NCBI GenBank assembly: GCA_903899865.1
Contig: CAIUKZ010000115.1
Span: 1 to 10,778, forward strand
Direction of reading: 5' to 3'
Length of the DNA stretch: 10,778 nt
DNA from: an uncultured Bacteroidales bacterium
GTDB taxonomy: Bacteria; Bacteroidota; Bacteroidia; Bacteroidales; Paludibacteraceae
Shown: positions 6,961 to 10,778 of the stretch, piece by piece
Position numbering within the stretch: the first letter of the stretch is position 1
Layout of the letters: the number at the start of each line of letters is the position of its first letter
Made by a program: the position numbers and the translations under genes
Notes under the pieces: model-generated
Databases searched by the model: none
The model's input: the letters and a program-made list of their open reading frames with translations, nothing else
What the model was told of the DNA's origin: nothing

Positions 6961-8031
6961 TTAATTGGCAGGTTTGTTTGTGGAGTTTGATTTTGAAAAC
7001 GATTTTTTGATCCAATTGGGGATTAATAGCACTCCAAAAAACAGATACAGGTAGTAACTGATTAGACGCCAGATGAGGGTCACAAAAATAATAGCACTTG
7101 CCGAGGAGAAAATATCGCTGTAATACATTTTGAAAGCATATTCGCTCACTCCACTTCCTCCAGGTGTAGGGCTCACTACCATGATTACCCACAACACCAA
7201 TTGTCGTGCAAATACCACCAAGTGATTGCCAATGGGCGTGAAAGCAAGAAAGATAGCATTCACCACCAGAAAACGAGCAGTCCAAGTGAGCAATGTAGTG
7301 CCAAAAGCCTCTGCCCAAAACAACATTCCACGCCCACCAAAGTCTTTGGAAGTGTGCACCAGGTTGTCAGTGAGTAATTCTACTTTGTGTTGCCACCTAC
7401 GAATAAATGGGAGTGAAAAAACCAACAATAACATGTGTTTTATCCAACTTGGCTTGCGAAAAATACCGATAAACAAGATGGTAGTCCAGATTAAACGACC
7501 CACATACAAAGACCAAAATATCACTCCGAAAGTAGAAACTATGGTTGATGACGAATTGAAAATTGCATCCATAGGAATGAATACAAATAGTAGCGGGCAC
7601 ATAAAAATAAAGAAAAGCTCGTCCAAAAACAGATTGACAAACATGATGGTGGTACTTCTACCTGCGTTTATGCCCTCTTTCATTAGGAATATCACCACCA
7701 GACTTGACCCACCAACCGCTGCTGGTGTGACAGCTGAGGTAAATTCGCTGAGAACATTGATATGAAATGCTTGTTTCCAACTCAAGTCATTGTCAGTAAT
7801 CATTCTGAATCGCCATATCATGCCGAAATCTCTCACCAACATCAACACAAATGCCAACAGGATAAACAGTAAACTGGTTGATGTAAAGCTTAATTGATGC
7901 AAAATTGCAGGGTCAAACTCTTTGAGAAATAACCAACCAATCACCACAAGTCCCAGAAGAACAGGAAGTAATACTTGATAGGTTTTAAATGCTTTTGGAG
8001 AATTGGGGGGAGTGGTATTTACTGTCTCCAT
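6961..8031 (-). CDS. Lysylphosphatidylglycerol synthase TM-region / YbhN-AglD family membrane protein (putative flippase-like)
   Basis: The 356-aa protein has a short Pro-rich cytoplasmic tail (TTPPNSPK) and about eight hydrophobic segments. It carries the marks of the LPG_synthase_TM (UPF0104) family: TPAAVGGSS (102-110) and SPTPGGSGVSEYAF (287-300), plus R67-D68 in the second helix. This family includes the membrane half of MprF, which flips aminoacylated lipids, and archaeal AglD-type proteins. The soluble lysyl-transfer domain of MprF is absent, so it should not be called a lysyltransferase. The ATG lies inside the end of the glycosyltransferase gene, with 13 nt shared (8019-8031), which indicates translational coupling. 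With the GT4 enzyme upstream and the LplT-like carrier downstream, movement of a glycolipid across the membrane is the simplest guess, but this is inference from context. Confidence 0.86.
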   Translation of the reverse strand: METVNTTPPNSPKAFKTYQVLLPVLLGLVVIGWLFLKEFDPAILHQLSFTSTSLLFILLAFVLMLVRDFGMIWRFRMITDNDLSWKQAFHINVLSEFTSAVTPAAVGGSSLVVIFLMKEGINAGRSTTIMFVNLFLDELFFIFMCPLLFVFIPMDAIFNSSSTIVSTFGVIFWSLYVGRLIWTTILFIGIFRKPSWIKHMLLLVFSLPFIRRWQHKVELLTDNLVHTSKDFGGRGMLFWAEAFGTTLLTWTARFLVVNAIFLAFTPIGNHLVVFARQLVLWVIMVVSPTPGGSGVSEYAFKMYYSDIFSSASAIIFVTLIWRLISYYLYLFFGVLLIPNWIKKSFSKSNSTNKPAN

Positions 8032-9200
8032 TTATGTTTGATTAGATGATTATACCTGTCTAGCACTTCTTCTGTCACACTTTCCCAGGACCTGGCAATG
8101 GTTTTTGACGCATTAAGTCCTACTGTAATTATTTGTTGTTTGTTGCCAATTAATTCTTTAATCTTATTTGCAAGAGCCTCCGCCTTGTTTTCTATCAAAA
8201 ATCCATTTTTATTATCGGTAATTATTTCTGCAGATGTGGAGTCCTTTACCAATATTGATGGTGTATGCATGGCAGCTGCTTCTCTCACCACCAACGGAGC
8301 ATTGTCATAAATAGATGGAAAGAGAAATAAATCAGCCGCAGCATAGTATCGCTTCAATACATCTCTATCGGTAATCATACCCAGAAACTCAACTTTCGAT
8401 GACAAACCTAGTTGGTCAACTAGCTGTCTCATCTCATCTTCAGCATATCCCACACCAATAAAGTACATTTTGAAAGCCAAATCATCCAGCAATGCTAGTG
8501 ATTCAATAATCATTCGAGTATTTTTTTCCCAAATGTGCTGTCCTACAAACAGCAATACAGTCTCTTCGCCATTGATGTGGAGTTTTTTGCGAGCAGCCTC
8601 TTTAATGGGTTTAATGGGGAGGTTGGTGGCAAAGTCATTGCCATTGTCCACTACTATGAGTTTTCCTTTGTAGCCATATTTTCTGATGGTTTCTTCCACT
8701 GCTGGCTGGGGAATCCAAACTTCATCCGCCATTTCGAAGAATTTTATCACGTCTATCACCATCAGTTTCGCCACTTGTTTGTTGTAAACTGCCCTTTCGA
8801 AATCATCCTGATATTTGGAATGAAAACTTGCTACAAATGGAATTTTTTCCTTTTTTGCAATGTTAAGAGCTATATTCCCAGCACTGAATGGGCTATGGGC
8901 ATGTACAAGTTTAAATGAAATTTGATCCATTTCATTTCTAAACGACATATCAATTTTTGGCAACCCTAGTCGGTAAGGTTTTCTACCAATGATGGGTATT
9001 GAGGTATATCTATAGACTGGAAAGCTTAATTCGTCATCATTAGAATTGGGTGCTTTCAATGTGAACACTCTTACATCCTCGCCTTTTAGTTTCATCCAAT
9101 GGGCACAGTTTTGAACAGCTAAAGCCACACCATCAATAATGGGGGGAAAGCTATCATTGAATAGACCTATGGTTTTATTTTTAGAATGAGTAGTGTCCAT
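8019..9200 (-). CDS. GT4-family glycosyltransferase, probably acting on a lipid acceptor
   Basis: The 393-aa retaining glycosyltransferase has GT-B fold features. DSFPPIIDGVALAV (16-29) is the N-terminal Gly loop, HAHSPFSAG (100-108) follows in the acceptor domain, and FVGQHIWEKN (218-227) opens the nucleotide-sugar domain. FPSIYDNAPLVVREAAAM (284-301) is the donor-binding EX7E region. In that region the first Glu is Asp (D289-x7-E297), a variation also seen in relatives. The pattern resembles diacylglycerol glucosyltransferases, PimB-type mannosyltransferases and related enzymes that load sugar onto lipids at the cytoplasmic side; the sugar and acceptor are not fixed by sequence. There is no signal peptide or membrane helix, so it is cytoplasmic or peripheral. 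It is the first gene of the cassette and overlaps the next by 13 nt. The start at 9200 is supported by the short tail MDTTHSKNK before the first beta strand. Confidence 0.9.
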   Translation of the reverse strand: MDTTHSKNKTIGLFNDSFPPIIDGVALAVQNCAHWMKLKGEDVRVFTLKAPNSNDDELSFPVYRYTSIPIIGRKPYRLGLPKIDMSFRNEMDQISFKLVHAHSPFSAGNIALNIAKKEKIPFVASFHSKYQDDFERAVYNKQVAKLMVIDVIKFFEMADEVWIPQPAVEETIRKYGYKGKLIVVDNGNDFATNLPIKPIKEAARKKLHINGEETVLLFVGQHIWEKNTRMIIESLALLDDLAFKMYFIGVGYAEDEMRQLVDQLGLSSKVEFLGMITDRDVLKRYYAAADLFLFPSIYDNAPLVVREAAAMHTPSILVKDSTSAEIITDNKNGFLIENKAEALANKIKELIGNKQQIITVGLNASKTIARSWESVTEEVLDRYNHLIKHKWRQ

Positions 9201-9346
9201 TTTATTTATTGTTGCTATCTATTGTTATCTGCCAAGTTTTGGGTTCACTTTTTCAAATCATTGGAAAATCCAATAGTAGAAGAGTTGACCTTTAAGTATC
9301 CCCTATATTGGTTGGCAATTTTTCACAATTATTTTTTTACATTCTG

Positions 9347-9354
9347 CAAAATTA
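9347..9354 (-). promoter_or_regulatory. Candidate -7 box (TAATTTTG) for the glycosyltransferase cassette
   Basis: On the minus strand TAATTTTG matches TAnnTTTG. It would start a leader of about 140 nt before the ATG at 9200. At 19 nt upstream the -33 position reads only ATGG; a TTTG is present but just 13 nt away, so the match is partial. The rest of the 9201-9442 gap is AT-rich and holds no gene or RNA I can recognise. Confidence 0.4.
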
Positions 9355-9404
9355 ATGAAAGTAATCTCAAAATCCATTTGAATTATTATTTATTGCACAT
9401 TCTC

Positions 9405-9446
9405 GTGCTGTTATAATTGTTTTTTAACGAAGCAAGGTGCTGTTAT
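9405..9446. repeat. Pair of 10-bp direct repeats across a stop codon
   Basis: GTGCTGTTAT is found at 9405-9414 and 9437-9446, 32 bp apart; the second copy covers the stop codon of the 9443-10312 gene. A short stem (AGCA/TGCT, 9431-9441) overlaps it but lacks a following T-run on the minus strand, so it is not called a terminator. The spacing of about three helical turns could suit a protein-binding pair, or the match could be chance. Confidence 0.45.
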
Positions 9447-10312
9447 TGTCTTGAAGACAAGGAAAATTCTGTCGAGAAACTTTTTTTAATAAAATTCAAT
9501 CCTCCTTGACCATTGTAAGAACCTTCGGTTTCTGTGTTTTCGTCAGACAAATCAGGACTCATTCCTGGATATCTACTACCACTCCTCATTCCATTATTAT
9601 ACATTCCGTTTCCCATTCCATTAGATGACATCGGGCTATTTCTTTGGGTGCGTGCGCTTCCCATCGGTCTGTGTAACGTAGAACTATGTCTTTGCGATAA
9701 ATCATTCAACACCACACGAAGACTAAAAGGATACTGCTTACTTTCTGTCAGTGTATATCCATTTCCATACATTTCTTTGATTGGAATTCGATACTCAATG
9801 GTTATTGTTTCTGGATTGGGGAGACTTTTAGAGTATCCAATTCTTGTAGAGTCTAATGACCCTTCGACAGTGACTTTGTCAGCATATCGAAATCCTTCAG
9901 TTGTTATTGAGTCAGATTTACTTCTGACCATCATTTCGGATTTGTCAATAATGGACGTAGCCTGTGATGTGCGGAGGAGACTGCCGCTTCTGCCCATGTG
10001 ACGAAGGTAGCTTATTAGTGGTGGATTTGTTTTGGTAGTTAGTTTCAAAGAAAATCCAGCGATTTGCATCTGTTTCACAGTAGATGGTTCGTTGCATTTA
10101 ATGATAATGTAGATCTGTGACTCATCATTTCTTACTTCATACAATATTCCTGACTCCGAATTGAAATACTTTGGATTGATGCCCCACTCAGTCATTTTTC
10201 CATCAATATTAATTGGCGAGGTTTGATAGACCGATTGCTTGGTTTCTGCAATTGTCACTCCTGAAATCAGAAGTAATAAAATAGTTAGTAGGTGGTTTGA
10301 TTTGACTTGCAT
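9443..10312 (-). CDS. Secreted hypothetical protein, possible CBM9/DOMON-like fold with Met/Gly/Asn-rich tail
   Basis: The frame is open back to 10492, but the likely start is the ATG at 10312, which begins a clean signal peptide (MQVKSNHLLTILLLLISGVTIA, probable cut before ETK). This gives 289 aa; the 60 extra residues of the longer frame look uncoded and overlap sppA. The mature N-terminal part has INIDGKMTEW (34-43), then LYEVRNDESQIYIIIKC (57-73) and TIEYRIPIKEM (171-181). That order of an IDG-x-x-x-EW start, a strand reporting on the sample and a closing xEYxIP strand is typical of secreted CBM9/DOMON-like beta-sandwich domains. Residues 215-270 are low-complexity, rich in M, G, N, S and R (SSNGMGNGMYNNGMRSG). 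No lipobox Cys, membrane anchor or T9SS tail is present, so it is probably periplasmic. Its ligand is unknown. A one-mismatch -7 box lies upstream (TTAATTTG, about 10371-10378). It follows sppA by 124 nt on the same strand. Confidence 0.72.
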   Translation of the reverse strand: MQVKSNHLLTILLLLISGVTIAETKQSVYQTSPINIDGKMTEWGINPKYFNSESGILYEVRNDESQIYIIIKCNEPSTVKQMQIAGFSLKLTTKTNPPLISYLRHMGRSGSLLRTSQATSIIDKSEMMVRSKSDSITTEGFRYADKVTVEGSLDSTRIGYSKSLPNPETITIEYRIPIKEMYGNGYTLTESKQYPFSLRVVLNDLSQRHSSTLHRPMGSARTQRNSPMSSNGMGNGMYNNGMRSGSRYPGMSPDLSDENTETEGSYNGQGGLNFIKKSFSTEFSLSSRQ

Positions 10313-10436
10313 TTGTTTGTCTTTAGTCCCTAAAACGTCCAAAAGGGAATGTAACACAGTTTTCTCGCAAATTAAAGTCCATGGATGTTGAGCCATTCTA
10401 TTGATGGGCAACTGTTTAGTTCTTATACCAGTAACT

Positions 10437-10778
10437 CTATTTGATGTCAATTTCATAGGGTAATCGAGCTTGAATACCACTGATCTTGCCAATATTTTGA
10501 ATTTGTTTGTAAACCGTATATTGCTCTCCTAGTTTGGACTTCAAATATTTTGTTTCTACGTCCTGCGAAATGTCTTTCATGAGTTTTGTCATAAAGTCTA
10601 GTTTCTCAGGGTATTCCACTACGGAGAAGTTTTTTAATTTGGCCTTTTTAACAGCAATGTCAATGGCCGTATTGATGCCTCCCATCTTATCTACCAATCC
10701 TTTTTTTATGGCATCATCGCCTGTCCATACTCGGCCTTCAGCTACCGCTTTGATTTGATCTACAGTCAGCTTTCGTCC
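10437..10778 (-). CDS. sppA: Signal peptide peptidase SppA (protease IV, S49 family), C-terminal part
   Basis: Only the last 113 residues are in the window; the 5' end lies beyond 10778. The visible start, LTVDQIKAVAEGRVWTGDDA, followed by IKKGLVDKMGGINTAID, is a hallmark of S49 peptidases of the SppA type, where it closes the second S49 domain. SppA is a membrane-bound serine protease that degrades cleaved signal peptides in the cell envelope, with a Ser-Lys dyad. The catalytic Ser and Lys would lie upstream and cannot be checked. The remaining about 65 residues (NFSVVEYPEKLDFMTKLMKD onward) are a charged tail ending PYEIDIK. The stop is TAG at 10437-10439. The secreted-protein gene at 9443-10312 follows on the same strand after a 124-nt gap. 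Confidence 0.9.
   Translation of the reverse strand, partial: GRKLTVDQIKAVAEGRVWTGDDAIKKGLVDKMGGINTAIDIAVKKAKLKNFSVVEYPEKLDFMTKLMKDISQDVETKYLKSKLGEQYTVYKQIQNIGKISGIQARLPYEIDIK

Noticed and set aside
7226..7765. Plus-strand open frame of 179 codons opposite the LPG-synthase-type membrane protein
   Set aside because: It lies wholly antisense to a clearly recognised membrane protein, and its translation shows no domain or signal peptide.
6961..8031. Full MprF lysylphosphatidylglycerol synthase
   Set aside because: The protein is only 356 aa and lacks the soluble aminoacyl-transfer domain.
9534..10001. Plus-strand open frame of 155 codons opposite the secreted Met/Gly-rich protein
   Set aside because: The opposite strand has a signal peptide and conserved-looking domain strands; this frame has neither.

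Overview
The window looks like a piece of a Bacteroidota chromosome, most probably order Bacteroidales or a close relative. Three things point there: promoter-like elements of the phylum's TTTG / TAnnTTTG type, a secreted beta-helix protein ending in a type IX secretion (T9SS) sorting domain of the YPNP type, and AT-rich intergenic DNA without clear Shine-Dalgarno sites. The genus cannot be named from sequence alone.

Layout. Left edge (1-547, minus): the N-terminal 182 codons of a protein I do not recognise, behind a palindrome that could be an operator. Next is a self-contained tRNA-Leu(CAA) unit on the minus strand (promoter 845-875, gene 750-833, terminator 695-745), followed upstream by an AT-rich repeat. 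A minus-strand pair follows: a THUMP-type RNA methyltransferase (955-2118) and, upstream of it, a CysE-type serine O-acetyltransferase (2178-3077). Divergent from these, on the plus strand, are a secreted PAP2-family phosphatase (3197-3829) and a T9SS-exported right-handed beta-helix protein (4040-5593). A minus-strand cassette then runs from 9200 down to 5659: a GT4 glycosyltransferase, a YbhN/AglD/LPG-synthase-type membrane protein overlapping it by 13 nt, and an LplT-like MFS transporter. At the right edge, also minus, lie a secreted protein with a possible CBM9/DOMON-like fold and a Met/Gly/Asn-rich tail (9443-10312) and the C-terminal 113 residues of a SppA-type protease (10437-10778).

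How the genes may work together. The clearest functional group is the GT4 / LPG-synthase-TM / LplT-like cassette. It reads as envelope-lipid metabolism: a glycosyltransferase of the type acting on diacylglycerol or phosphatidylinositol-like acceptors, a multi-pass membrane protein of a putative flippase superfamily, and a lysophospholipid-flippase-like carrier. The PAP2 phosphatase nearby could share this theme but is transcribed separately. The other genes are housekeeping (tRNA, cysteine biosynthesis, rRNA modification, envelope proteolysis) or secreted proteins of unknown role. No CRISPR array, insertion sequence or defence system was seen. No gene-free stretch exceeds about 300 bases; the largest gaps are 548-749, 3830-4039 and 9201-9442.
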